The notes: generated by a model from the letters alone, not told the origin. A stretch of DNA of 14,087 bases from Treponema sp. (GCA_031275535.1 JAISOR010000244.1:1-14087), one strand, 5' to 3'. Positions 6,283 to 14,063 are shown, counted from the stretch's first letter. A program made the numbers and translations.

Positions 6283-8193
6283 ATGGAAGAATTGAAGCGG
6301 ACAACGAATTGTGGCGCCCTGCGGAAGGCCGATGCGGGAAGAAACGTTACATTAAATGGCTGGATACACCGAAAACGGGATCATGGGGGCATCTCTTTTA
6401 TCAACCTTCGGGATCGGTATGGGATAACTCAGGTAATAGTAGACCAGGATGCCCCGGAGGAATTGGTTTCTCTGACCGGGGAACTTCGGAATGAATACTG
6501 TATCGCTGTAGAGGGAACTGTCCGAATCCGGCCGGATTCCATGATAAATCCCGAAATGAGTACCGGTGAAATTGAGGTAGTTGCGGATAGACTTGTCATA
6601 TTAAGCCGTTCTGAGATGCTTCCCTTCCAGATAGGTGAGGAGTCTGAAGCCAAGGAAGAGCTGCGCCTTACCTACCGGTACCTGGATCTCCGGTCTGCGG
6701 GCATGCAGAAACGGATAAAACTCAGAAATGATGTAAGCTTTGCGGTCAGGGAGTGGCTAATCGGCCAAGGCTTTTTTGAGATTGAGACCCCTACGTTTAT
6801 CAAATCCACCCCTGAAGGCGCCAGGGACTATTTAGTCCCCTCCCGCTTATATCCGGGCAAATTCTATGCCCTTCCCCAATCACCCCAGCTTTACAAGCAG
6901 ATCCTCATGGTCGCGGGGTTCGATAAATATTTCCAAATAGCCCGTTGTTACCGGGATGAAGATGCCCGGGGTGATCGGCAGCCTGAATTTACCCAAATAG
7001 ATATAGAAATGTCTTTTGTAAGCCGGGATGATATCCTCAGCATGCTTGAAGGGCTCTTGGGATACGTATTCAAAAAGACCCTGGCACGGGAACTCCCCGC
7101 TCAATTCAGACGGCTCTCCTATGATGAGGCCATGGAACTCTATGGGACCGATAAGCCGGACTGCCGTTTTGATATGTTACTCCAGGATTTTGGCCCCTAT
7201 GTGGCGGAAGGAAATTGCCAGGCCTTTAAAGATGCCCTGGCCGCCGGAGATGCAGATAAAGCCGTGGCCGCAGCCAAGGGAATTACCATAACCGGTGGCG
7301 GGGTAAAAGCCCTGGTAGTACCAGGAAAAGCTGATTATTCCCGAAGACAGATTGAAGACCTTGAAGCCCATGCAAAAATATATAAAGCCAAGGGCTTGGC
7401 TTGGATGAAAGTTGCGGGAACCGAAACCGCTCCGATCCTGGAAGGCGGAATATCGAAATTTTTTGGGGACAGAGCTGATAACGGAATTGAATCCAATAAC
7501 AATTTTGGGGACAGAGCTGAAAAAAGCAACGTCCCCAACGCCTCTAAGATTATTTCCGGGCTTGGGGCAAAACTCGGAGACCTGATCCTCTTTGTCGCCG
7601 ATTCTCAAAGGAAAGTCGCCAACACCGCTTTGGGAGCGGTACGCTCAAAACTTGGCCGCGATCTGGAGCTCTGTCCCCCGGATCGCTTCGAATTCGTTTG
7701 GATTGTGGATTTCCCCCTCTTCGAATATAACGAACTCGAGAACCATTGGGATGCCGCCCATCATATGTTTTCATGGCCCCAGGATAAATACCATGCCACT
7801 ATGGAACAGGACCCCGGTTCTGTGAAGGGAGACCTCTATGATCTTGTTCTCAATGGCTATGAACTCGCTTCCGGATCCATCCGTATTCATGATCCGGAAC
7901 TCCAAAAAAGGATTTTTAAGATCCTGGGCTTTGACCCCGCAGAGGCGGAAGAGAAATTCGGATTCCTTATTCAAGCCTTCAAATATGGCGCCCCACCCCA
8001 CGGCGGTATAGCGCCGGGCTTGGATCGCCTGGTCATGCTTATGGCCGGAGAAACCTCCATTAAGGAGGTCATTGCGTTCCCCAAGAACTCCTTTGCCATA
8101 AATCCCATGGACGATAGTCCAAGCGAGGTAGAGCAGAAACAGCTTGATGAACTCCATCTTGCCATTATACAAAATAACGGGGACAGAGCTTAA
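6283..8193 (+). CDS. aspS: Aspartyl-tRNA synthetase with repeat-derived insertions
   Basis: Class II synthetase that charges tRNA-Asp. Domains in order: N-terminal OB-fold anticodon-binding domain (about 1-110), motif 1 region (GFFEIETPTFIKSTPEGARD), motif 2 (FQIARCYRDEDARGDRQPEF, about 216-235), the bacterial GAD insertion domain (about 290-450), and motif 3 (GLDRLVMLMAG, about 579-589). The ATG at 6283 is preferred over an upstream ATG at 6232 because family similarity starts at MEELKRTTNCGALR; its Shine-Dalgarno is poor. The product is 636 residues against about 590 for typical bacterial AspRS. The extra length is largely repeat sequence: GDRA at 395-398 and 409-412 within an apparent ~26-residue insertion in the GAD domain, and NNGDRA as the C-terminus. 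A further copy gives ELCPP at 462-466. Motifs 1-3 are intact, so it should be active. chrA-N starts 3 nt downstream in the same frame. Confidence 0.95.
   Translation: MEELKRTTNCGALRKADAGRNVTLNGWIHRKRDHGGISFINLRDRYGITQVIVDQDAPEELVSLTGELRNEYCIAVEGTVRIRPDSMINPEMSTGEIEVVADRLVILSRSEMLPFQIGEESEAKEELRLTYRYLDLRSAGMQKRIKLRNDVSFAVREWLIGQGFFEIETPTFIKSTPEGARDYLVPSRLYPGKFYALPQSPQLYKQILMVAGFDKYFQIARCYRDEDARGDRQPEFTQIDIEMSFVSRDDILSMLEGLLGYVFKKTLARELPAQFRRLSYDEAMELYGTDKPDCRFDMLLQDFGPYVAEGNCQAFKDALAAGDADKAVAAAKGITITGGGVKALVVPGKADYSRRQIEDLEAHAKIYKAKGLAWMKVAGTETAPILEGGISKFFGDRADNGIESNNNFGDRAEKSNVPNASKIISGLGAKLGDLILFVADSQRKVANTALGAVRSKLGRDLELCPPDRFEFVWIVDFPLFEYNELENHWDAAHHMFSWPQDKYHATMEQDPGSVKGDLYDLVLNGYELASGSIRIHDPELQKRIFKILGFDPAEAEEKFGFLIQAFKYGAPPHGGIAPGLDRLVMLMAGETSIKEVIAFPKNSFAINPMDDSPSEVEQKQLDELHLAIIQNNGDRA
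7461..7536 (+). repeat. Tandem 12-bp repeats in the aspS insertion, with a hairpin partner
   Basis: Exact copies at 7465-7476 and 7507-7518, each within the 17-mer TTTTGGGGACAGAGCTG, lie 42 bp (14 codons) apart. The second copy is followed by a related but different end, GCAACGTCCCC (7526-7536). GGGGAC at 7507 can pair with GTCCCC at 7531, and GCT at 7516 with AGC at 7525, separated by a 3x3 internal loop. This gives a REP-like imperfect hairpin of 30 nt. All of it is translated in frame (GDRA phase). Confidence 0.9.
7667..7678 (-). repeat. 12-bp repeat in aspS (LCP phase)
   Basis: AGCTCTGTCCCC read on the coding strand as gAG CTC TGT CCC C (ELCPP, residues 462-466), between the GAD domain and the conserved FVWIVDFPLF segment. 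There is no obvious change in local length. A native cysteine-containing sequence converging on the motif is possible. Confidence 0.75.
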
Positions 8194-8222
8194 AAAGTGA
8201 AGGAGGATAACGGGGACAGAGC
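8174..8222 (+). repeat. Direct pair of the repeat across the aspS/chrA-N junction
   Basis: The 16-mer ATAACGGGGACAGAGC occurs at 8174-8189 and 8207-8222, 33 bp apart. The first includes an exact 12-bp copy (8179-8190) ending directly at the aspS TAA. The second (8212-8223) ends in C instead of T. Both read NGDRA: the first is the C-terminus of AspRS, the second is near the N-terminus of the transporter. Confidence 0.9.
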
Positions 8223-8775
8223 CCGGAGCTTGAAAGAATATCTCAATCTGACATGGACTTTCTTCAAAATGGGCTGCGTCAGCTTCGGCGGCGGCTATGC
8301 CATGCTCCCCATCATTGAGCGGGAAATAGTAGAACGAAAGAAATGGGCCGCCATGGACGAGGTGATGGATTATTTTGCCATAGGACAAGTCACGCCGGGG
8401 GTAATAGCGGTTAATGTTTCGACCTTTATCGGAATCAAAAAAAAGGGAATCCCCGGAGGAATCCTTACCACCCTGGGTTTTATACTGCCTTCCCTCATCA
8501 TCATCACCCTTATTGCCGTGTTTCTCAAAAATTTCTCCCATATCCCCCTGGTTCGGTATGCCTTTGGGGGTATCAGGATAGCGGTGGGCGCCCTTATCCT
8601 GGATACGGTGATAAAACTTTTTAAGAGGGCTGTTGGGGACTGGAAGGCCCTCGCCATTTGTATCGCCGCATTTGTGCTTTCAGCGGTATTCCGCGCCTCC
8701 CCGGTATTGCTGGTTATTTCCGCGGGAATCACCGGGTTTCTCCTCCATAGGCCCCGTAAGAAGGGAACCGCGTGA
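8197..8775 (+). CDS. Chromate-type transporter, N-terminal half (ChrA family)
   Basis: Membrane protein of the CHR superfamily in its short two-gene form, where each subunit is about 190 residues and the two presumably dimerise. The signature FFKMGCVSFGGGYAMLPIIERE and the GQVTPGVIAVNVSTFIG segment are the classic first-half motifs, followed by hydrophobic helices. The real substrate is unproven: many CHR proteins are annotated as chromate transporters by similarity only. The start is uncertain. A GTG at 8197 includes the repeat-encoded NGDRA, but the only strong Shine-Dalgarno, AGGAGG at 8201-8206, lies inside that frame. It points to the TTG at 8230, where family similarity begins (LKEYLNLTWTFF), although 23 nt is too far. 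The end overlaps the next gene by 4 nt (GTGA). Confidence 0.88.
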   Translation: MKEDNGDRARSLKEYLNLTWTFFKMGCVSFGGGYAMLPIIEREIVERKKWAAMDEVMDYFAIGQVTPGVIAVNVSTFIGIKKKGIPGGILTTLGFILPSLIIITLIAVFLKNFSHIPLVRYAFGGIRIAVGALILDTVIKLFKRAVGDWKALAICIAAFVLSAVFRASPVLLVISAGITGFLLHRPRKKGTA

Positions 8776-9323
8776 TCCTCCTGATCCTTTTCGCCGAATT
8801 TTTCAAGATAGGCCTCTTCTCCGTAGGCGGAGGTTTGGCGACCCTGCCCTTTCTCTACCAATTAGCAGATAAGTATGAATGGTTCAGCTATGAATCCATA
8901 ATGGACATGATCGCGATCTCCGAATCAAGCCCCGGCGCTATCGGCGTCAACATGGCGACCTATACCGGTTTCCAGTGTTCGGGAATCCCCGGCGCAATTA
9001 TCGCAACCCTGGGACTGGTAAGCCCCTCCATAATCGTTATTATGATTGTCGCAAGGATCCTTCTGGCCTTTAAAGAAAGCGCCCCCGTGCAGGCGGTCTT
9101 TTCCGGCCTCCGCCCTGCGGCCACGGGACTCATCGCCGCTGCGGGGTTTGGGGTAATATGGCTGTCGTTGTACAACGACGCCGCTTCGGCCTGGTACGAA
9201 ATACTCCGCTGGCGGGAAGCGCTCCTCTTTGCGATCCTGTTTCTGCTTATCAGGACACTAAAAAAGCACCCCGTCGTATATATAGCCATCGCGGGCATTG
9301 CGGGCATGGTATTGAAATTATAG
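8772..9323 (+). CDS. Chromate-type transporter, C-terminal half (ChrA family)
   Basis: Partner subunit of the preceding gene, 183 residues, starting at a GTG that overlaps its stop (GTGA), so translation is coupled. It repeats the family pattern: FFKIGLFSVGGGLATLPFLYQLADKYEWF followed by ISESSPGAIGVNMATYTGF, then several hydrophobic helices ending near the C-terminus. The pair presumably assembles in the cytoplasmic membrane as an anion transporter, with chromate or sulfate-like substrates inferred from the family. It is the last gene of the aspS-chrA-chrA run and converges on ftsH; the 80-bp gap between them (9324-9403) shows only short GC-rich inverted stretches and no certain terminator. 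Confidence 0.88.
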   Translation: MILLILFAEFFKIGLFSVGGGLATLPFLYQLADKYEWFSYESIMDMIAISESSPGAIGVNMATYTGFQCSGIPGAIIATLGLVSPSIIVIMIVARILLAFKESAPVQAVFSGLRPAATGLIAAAGFGVIWLSLYNDAASAWYEILRWREALLFAILFLLIRTLKKHPVVYIAIAGIAGMVLKL

Positions 9324-9403
9324 CAGCCTGACCCCGCGGGTCCCCATGATCCCCCTCCCCCGCCGCCTATAGAAGTTTGGGGTCCTGCTTATCTATTACC
9401 GGC

Positions 9404-11350
9404 TCATTGGGCGGCCTCAACCAGGGATTTGAATTCCTTTTCATCCAGGGATTCCTTTTCCAAAAGCCGGGCGGCCACGGTGTCCAGGATGTTCCGGTTC
9501 CGGCCCAGGGCCTCCTTTACCGAACCATACCGCCGTTCCACAATATGGGCTATCTCCTCATCAATATACTGTTGGGTCGCCTCGGAATATTCCCGGTGCA
9601 AGAGGGGCTCCTGGCTTTGGGGGCCCAGCATACCGGCCCCCCGCTGGGTCAGCGCTACGTGCTTAAACCGGCTGCTCATACCATAATCGGTAATCATCTT
9701 CCGGGCGATATCCGTAGCCTTGGTCAGATCGTTGGCGGCGCCGGTGGAGATTTTGCCAAAGACCAGGTCTTCCGCCGCCCGGCCGCCCAGGAGGACGTCG
9801 ATCTTCCCCAGGAGTTCATCCTCGGTCATAAGGTAGCGGTCCTCCACAGGCATCTGGAGGGTATAGCCCAGGGCGCCGAATCCCCGGGGAACAATCGATA
9901 TCTTCTGTACCGGATCAGAACCGGGGGTAAAGGCCGCCACCAGGGCATGGCCGGTTTCGTGGAAGGCCACAATACGGCGCTCTTCATCGGAGATGATGCG
10001 GTTTTTCTTCTGCAGGCCCGCCACGGTTTTCTCAATAGCCTCCTCAAAATCCTTCTGGGCCACCAGAACCCGGCCTCCCCGAACCGCCAGCAGGGCGGCC
10101 TCGTTTACGATATTCGCCAAATCCGCGCCCACAAAACCCGAGGTTCCCCGGGCCACCGCGGCGAGATCCACCTGGGGAGAAAGCTTTACCGCCTTGGCGT
10201 GGATCTTCAGGATCGCCTCCCGGCCTTTAAGGTCCGGCCTGTCCACCAGAACCTGGCGGTCAAAGCGGCCGGGCCGGAGCAGGGCCGGGTCCAGCACATC
10301 CGGCCGGTTGGTGGCCGCCAGGATGATAAGACCGCTGGTAGCGTCAAAGCCGTCCATCTCTACCAATAGCTGATTCAGGGTCTGTTCCCGCTCATCGTTA
10401 CCGCCGGCGATATTGTTGATCCGGCTCTTGCCGATGGCGTCTAATTCATCAATAAAAATGATGCAGGGGGCCTTTTCCCGGGCCTGCTTAAAAAGATCCC
10501 GCACCCGGGCGGCCCCGACCCCCACAAACATCTCCACAAAATCGGCGCCGCTCATGCGGAAAAAGGGCACCTCCGCCTCTCCCGCCACGGCCCGGGCCAG
10601 CAAGGTTTTTCCCGTGCCCGGGGGCCCCACCAGAAGCACCCCTTTGGGGATCTTGCCCCCAATATCCGTATACTTCTTGGGGTTCTTTAAAAAATCCACC
10701 ACCTCTACCAGTTCTTCCTTGGCCTCGTCAACCCCGGCCACATCGGGGAAACGGGTGACAATATCCCCCTCGGCGACGATCACCGCCCGGTTCTGGCCCA
10801 CCGAGAGGACATTCCCCCCCATATTCCCCAGGCGCTTCATGACAAAACGCCAAATAAAGAAAAAGAAAGCGATGGGAAGCACCCAGCTAAAGATAAGATT
10901 GAGAACCGTGCTCCCCTCCCGGGAAACCGCGTAATAGGAGACCCCCCGTTCATCCATCAGCTTGATAATTTCCGGATCATTGATGGGAACCGTCCGATAG
11001 GCCTCCTGATGGGAAGCGGCATAGGGACTACGAAGGGAGGGCGCCACCGGAGAGGACGGACGGAGGGTGGTGTAACCGGTAAAATAAGAATCCGTTAATT
11101 CCACCCGTTTAATTTCACCGGAGACGATCTTCTGCTTAAATTCAGAAAAGTCGATGGTGGGATTGACCCGGTTCAGGAATACATAGTTAAACAGACTCAT
11201 CCCTACGACCAGAATAAGAACATAGATGATAGAAAATCGCCATCCCCCAAACCGTTTGGGATCCGGTAATTTGGGCCCGCCAAAGGGAAACTGGGGTCCT
11301 GAGTTTTTAGGCTTTTTTCTGTCTTTCTGATCATTCCGGCGGTCACCCAT
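9404..11350 (-). CDS. ftsH: ATP-dependent zinc metalloprotease FtsH
   Basis: Membrane-anchored AAA+ protease that degrades misfolded membrane proteins and selected regulators. At 648 residues it is a normal FtsH. There are two membrane helices (about 40-57 and 151-170) flanking a small external domain that carries a Ser/Pro/Ala-rich stretch (about 98-115). The AAA module has Walker A GPPGTGKT (242-249), pore motif MFVGVG (274-279), Walker B IIFIDE (297-302) and the second region of homology, including LLRPGRFDR (357-365). The protease domain has HETGH (464-468), with D541 in [10 protein letters not shown] as likely third zinc ligand. The ATG at 11350 has GAGGAG about 7 nt upstream. It is transcribed divergently from galK. 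It has no copy of the 12-bp repeat, although its protein begins MGDRR by coincidence. Confidence 0.97.
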   Translation of the reverse strand: MGDRRNDQKDRKKPKNSGPQFPFGGPKLPDPKRFGGWRFSIIYVLILVVGMSLFNYVFLNRVNPTIDFSEFKQKIVSGEIKRVELTDSYFTGYTTLRPSSPVAPSLRSPYAASHQEAYRTVPINDPEIIKLMDERGVSYYAVSREGSTVLNLIFSWVLPIAFFFFIWRFVMKRLGNMGGNVLSVGQNRAVIVAEGDIVTRFPDVAGVDEAKEELVEVVDFLKNPKKYTDIGGKIPKGVLLVGPPGTGKTLLARAVAGEAEVPFFRMSGADFVEMFVGVGAARVRDLFKQAREKAPCIIFIDELDAIGKSRINNIAGGNDEREQTLNQLLVEMDGFDATSGLIILAATNRPDVLDPALLRPGRFDRQVLVDRPDLKGREAILKIHAKAVKLSPQVDLAAVARGTSGFVGADLANIVNEAALLAVRGGRVLVAQKDFEEAIEKTVAGLQKKNRIISDEERRIVAFHETGHALVAAFTPGSDPVQKISIVPRGFGALGYTLQMPVEDRYLMTEDELLGKIDVLLGGRAAEDLVFGKISTGAANDLTKATDIARKMITDYGMSSRFKHVALTQRGAGMLGPQSQEPLLHREYSEATQQYIDEEIAHIVERRYGSVKEALGRNRNILDTVAARLLEKESLDEKEFKSLVEAAQ

Positions 11351-11494
11351 TCAATGCTCCTCAAACTTTCAAACTTTCAATATCAATAACTAATATCTAT
11401 CTTTTATCAGGCATATTCAATATATTTCTTATAACAATACGTTTATCTTGAATATAATATAGATATATTGTCTTTTACGATAAGGGGAACCACT
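11351..11494. promoter_or_regulatory. AT-rich divergent promoter region, ftsH/galK
   Basis: The 144 bp between the two start codons are far more AT-rich than the genes on either side, as expected for back-to-back promoters. For galK a TATAAT (11453-11458) lies about 37 nt before the ATG, without a good -35 partner. For ftsH no pair could be chosen with confidence. A short tandem repeat, TCAAACTTTCAAACTTTCAA (11361-11380), lies just upstream of the ftsH ribosome site. Confidence 0.4.
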
Positions 11495-12877
11495 ATGACC
11501 GGCAAGGAACTGCTTGAACATCTTAAAACCGATAAGGCCTCGGAGATCTTTCAGAAACTCTATGGTCCCGAGGGCCTTGAATCCGCCCGGCGCAGGTACG
11601 CAAGTTTGATAGAAGGCCTTCTGCGGGACGGGCCGGAGGGTTTTCCGGCCCGGGACTTTCCGGAAACCGCCGGGAATCTCCGGGTCTTTTCCGCCCCGGG
11701 CCGTACCGAGCTGGGGGGGAACCATACGGACCACAACCAGGGGAAGGTCCTGGCCGCCTCCATCCAATTAGACTCGGTGGCCATCGTGGCTCCCCGCAGG
11801 GACAAACGGGTCCTCTTCCGTTCCGCCGCCTATCCCGATGTGGCGGTGGACCTTTCGGACCTGGCCCCCCGGCAGGAAGAAAGAGGGACCACCGAATCCC
11901 TGGTCCGGGGTATCGCCGCAGAACTGGCCAACCGGGGGGTATCCGTGGGGGGCTTTACCGCCAATGCGGCCTCCACGGTGCTTCCCGGTTCGGGGCTCTC
12001 CTCCTCTGCGGCGGTGGAGGTCCTCCTTGGGCGGATCTTCGACAGCCTTTACGCCGGCGGGAAGCGGTCCGCCCTGGAAATAGCCCAGATAGGCCAGATA
12101 GCGGAGAATGACTATTTTGGGAAACCCTCGGGGCTCATGGACCAGGCCGCCTGTGCTTCCGGCGGGGCCGTGGCCATCGACTTTGGGGATATCGAATATC
12201 CCCTGGTAACCCAGGTAGATTTTGATCTGGCCGCCGTGGGTTATGCCCTTTGCGTGGTGGATACCCATGGAAGCCATGCGGACCTGACCCCGGATTATGC
12301 GGCGGTCCCCGAAGAAATGCGGGCCCTGGCCCGCTTCTTCGGCAAAACCGTACTCCGGGAACTCACGGTAGAAGAGGTCCTGGGCAGGGCGGCGGATATC
12401 AGAAAAGCCGCCGGGGACCGGGCGCTGCTTAGGGCCCTCCATTTCTTCCGGGAAAATGAGCGGGTGGACGCCATGCTGGCGGCCCTGGAAAAGGTCAACG
12501 CCGGCCAGGGCAAAGAAATTAACCTCTGGGCCTTCTTTAACTACCTGGATCAGGTCAACCAGTCCGGGGATTCTTCCTGGGAACTGTTACAGAACATCTA
12601 CTCCCCCAAAAACCCGGCGGAACAAGGCATAGCCCTGGCCCTGGCCCTGACCAGGGAATTTTTTGATACCGCGGTCACCGGCGTTTACGGTACCCCCGGG
12701 GAGAGTATCATGGGGGCCTGCCGGGTCCATGGCGGGGGTTTTGCCGGAACCATCCAGGCCTATATCCCCCTGGACTGCGTAGACGGGTACCGGGAAAAAA
12801 TGGAGGCCCTTTTCGGGGCCGGGGCGGTAAGGGTCCTGCGGATCCGCCCGGTGGGGGCGGTGGAACTGAAGCTTTAG
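11495..12877 (+). CDS. galK: Galactokinase (GHMP family)
   Basis: Phosphorylates galactose at C1, the entry step of the Leloir pathway, in the cytoplasm. The galactokinase signature GRTELGGNHTDHN (about 69-81) replaces the usual GRxNLIGEHTDY with modest changes. The GHMP ATP-binding motif LPGSGLSSSAA (about 163-173) and the C-terminal motif CRVHGGGFAGTIQAYIP (from about 409) are present. The 460-residue length is longer than the ~390 of E. coli GalK, because of an N-terminal extension of about 55 residues and insertions. Since the signature departs from the textbook form (TEL, GN), a related sugar kinase cannot be excluded. The ATG at 11495 is chosen for AAGGGGAA about 7 nt upstream. No other gal gene is nearby. 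Confidence 0.87.
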   Translation: MTGKELLEHLKTDKASEIFQKLYGPEGLESARRRYASLIEGLLRDGPEGFPARDFPETAGNLRVFSAPGRTELGGNHTDHNQGKVLAASIQLDSVAIVAPRRDKRVLFRSAAYPDVAVDLSDLAPRQEERGTTESLVRGIAAELANRGVSVGGFTANAASTVLPGSGLSSSAAVEVLLGRIFDSLYAGGKRSALEIAQIGQIAENDYFGKPSGLMDQAACASGGAVAIDFGDIEYPLVTQVDFDLAAVGYALCVVDTHGSHADLTPDYAAVPEEMRALARFFGKTVLRELTVEEVLGRAADIRKAAGDRALLRALHFFRENERVDAMLAALEKVNAGQGKEINLWAFFNYLDQVNQSGDSSWELLQNIYSPKNPAEQGIALALALTREFFDTAVTGVYGTPGESIMGACRVHGGGFAGTIQAYIPLDCVDGYREKMEALFGAGAVRVLRIRPVGAVELKL

Positions 12878-12910
12878 CCCAGTCCGGGAGCTTCCGCGGC
12901 GGGGCCGGAA

Positions 12911-12981
12911 ACCCCGGTAATTTTCTGTGTACCGGTGAAGCTGCCGTAATGTATCCCGGATAAAGGGTACATGCTTTTGCC
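12911..12981 (-). repeat. Second copy of the 116-186 repeat, inverted
   Basis: Read on the minus strand from 12981, the sequence matches 116-186 over about 70 bp with scattered differences. Shared blocks include GGCAAAAGCAT, the 13-mer CGGGATACATTAC, the 11-mer TTCACCGGTAC and AAATTAC. It lies between galK and the lipoprotein promoter. The 286-bp gap 12878-13163 holds this repeat, a promoter and a structured leader, but no gene. Confidence 0.75.
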
Positions 12982-13002
12982 CTGCCGGGTCCGCCCAAAA
13001 TG

Positions 13003-13031
13003 TTGACTTTCATACTTGCCTCGTCTATCAT
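13003..13031 (+). promoter_or_regulatory. Sigma70-type promoter of the OmpA-like lipoprotein gene
   Basis: TTGACT (-35, 13003-13008) and TATCAT (-10, 13026-13031) are separated by exactly 17 nt. Transcription would begin near 13038, leaving a leader of about 125 nt. It starts 22 bp after the end of the repeat copy at 12911-12981. Confidence 0.65.
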
Positions 13032-13090
13032 TTATTAAAAGAACTTCTGATAGATTCGTTTGCGGGGGTTTTCTTTGGTGGTTTTGCCGA

Positions 13091-13146
13091 ACCGCCGGAA
13101 ATTCCGGCCGGTTTCCGGAGGCTTCCTTAATCCGGTTTTATTTTTT
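13091..13146 (+). promoter_or_regulatory. Structured leader with attenuator-like hairpins
   Basis: Overlapping stems can form in the leader RNA. CCGGAAA (13095-13101) pairs with TTTCCGG (13112-13118). CCGGA (13115-13119) pairs with TCCGG (13131-13135) and is followed by the T-rich tract TTTTATTTTTT (13136-13146). They share bases 13115-13118, so they exclude each other, as in a terminator/antiterminator pair. The ribosome site AAGGAG follows at 13150-13155. Regulation is inferred. Confidence 0.4.
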
Positions 13147-13163
13147 ATAAAGGAGAAGTTGAT

Positions 13164-14063
13164 ATGTCTAAAAAAGCCCTCTTGTTATTGCTGAGTATTG
13201 TTTTTGCCCTGGCCGCATGCGCCACCCCGGCGCCTCCGCCGGAACCGCCGCCTGCCCCCCCGGCGCCTCCTCCTCCGCCGCCGCCGCCCCCGGTAGTAGA
13301 ACCCGAGGCTCCTCCCCCGGATACGGCGGGCCCGGTATTAGGCTTTAGTACGCCGGTAAAATACTTTAGCCCCGATAACGACGGGGTTGACGATGTGCTT
13401 TATGTACAGTTGATGGTTGAAGATGAGTCCCCCATTGCAAGCTGGAATATCGAAATTCGGGAACCCCAGCCTCCCTATCTGTTGTTTTATCAGATCGGCG
13501 GCGAAGGGGCTCCCCCTGCGGAACTGACCTGGGACGGGCGGAGTTCTTCCGGCGAGTTGGTCCAATCGGCCTCGGACTATCCCTTTACCTTTACGGTAAC
13601 CGATTCCCTGGGGAATGTCTCTGTTTTGGAGGGCTTGATCGAGGTAGACGTTCTGGTTATCCGGGAGGGGGATCAGCTTAGGGTCCAGGTCCCGTCAATC
13701 GTTTTTAGCGCCAACGCGGGGAACTTCGACGGCCTTGCCCCGGATATAGCGGAAAACAACGAGCGCATTCTTCGGCGCATTGCGGAGGTCCTCAATAAAT
13801 TTGTCACCTACCAGGTCAAGGTCGAAGGCCATGCGAATCCCACGGCCCGGACAGCCCGGGAAGCGGAGAGGGAGGAGGCCAGCGAACTAAAGCCCCTGAG
13901 CGAACTGCGGGCCAGGGCCGTGGTGGGCAAATTGATCGAGTTTGGCGTAGCCGCCAATCGTCTTAGCTCTGTGGGCATGGGCGGTACCCGTCCGGTGATT
14001 CAGTTGGATGATCGGGACAACTGGTGGAAAAACCGCCGGGTTGAATTTATCCTGATTCGGTAA
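13164..14063 (+). CDS. OmpA-domain lipoprotein with Pro-rich linker and FlgD-like segment
   Basis: A 299-residue envelope lipoprotein that probably tethers the outer membrane to peptidoglycan. A signal peptide ends in the lipobox LAAC (C19). A proline-rich linker (about 21-53) follows, then a segment with FSPDNDGVDDVLYV, a motif of FlgD-like/Ig-type domains often found in surface proteins, with DSLGNVS near its end. The C-terminal OmpA domain (about 180-299) has the expected order: FSANAGNFDGL, a VEGHANPT strand, LSELRARAVVGKLIEFGV, and the closing NRRVEFILI. The peptidoglycan-binding Asp/Arg pair cannot be assigned with certainty by eye. The ATG at 13164 has AAGGAG upstream. The gene has its own promoter and leader (13003-13146) and appears monocistronic within the window. 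An AGCTCTGTGGG inside it is not a true copy of the repeat. Confidence 0.85.
   Translation: MSKKALLLLLSIVFALAACATPAPPPEPPPAPPAPPPPPPPPPVVEPEAPPPDTAGPVLGFSTPVKYFSPDNDGVDDVLYVQLMVEDESPIASWNIEIREPQPPYLLFYQIGGEGAPPAELTWDGRSSSGELVQSASDYPFTFTVTDSLGNVSVLEGLIEVDVLVIREGDQLRVQVPSIVFSANAGNFDGLAPDIAENNERILRRIAEVLNKFVTYQVKVEGHANPTARTAREAEREEASELKPLSELRARAVVGKLIEFGVAANRLSSVGMGGTRPVIQLDDRDNWWKNRRVEFILIR

Noticed and set aside
7177..8541. Minus-strand open frames of 143 and 256 codons across aspS and chrA-N
   Set aside because: They lie opposite well-supported family genes and have no domain or ribosome site.
11333..11350. FtsH begins MGDRR, resembling the GDRA peptide
   Set aside because: The codons (GGT GAC CGC CGG) do not match the repeat DNA, so this is coincidence at the protein level.
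11768..12442. 224-codon minus-strand open frame inside galK
   Set aside because: It is a shadow of GC-rich galK codons, with glycine- and proline-rich composition and no recognisable domain.
13965..13975. AGCTCTGTGGG in the lipoprotein gene
   Set aside because: Only the first eight bases match, and they encode the ordinary RLSSVGMG segment of the OmpA domain.
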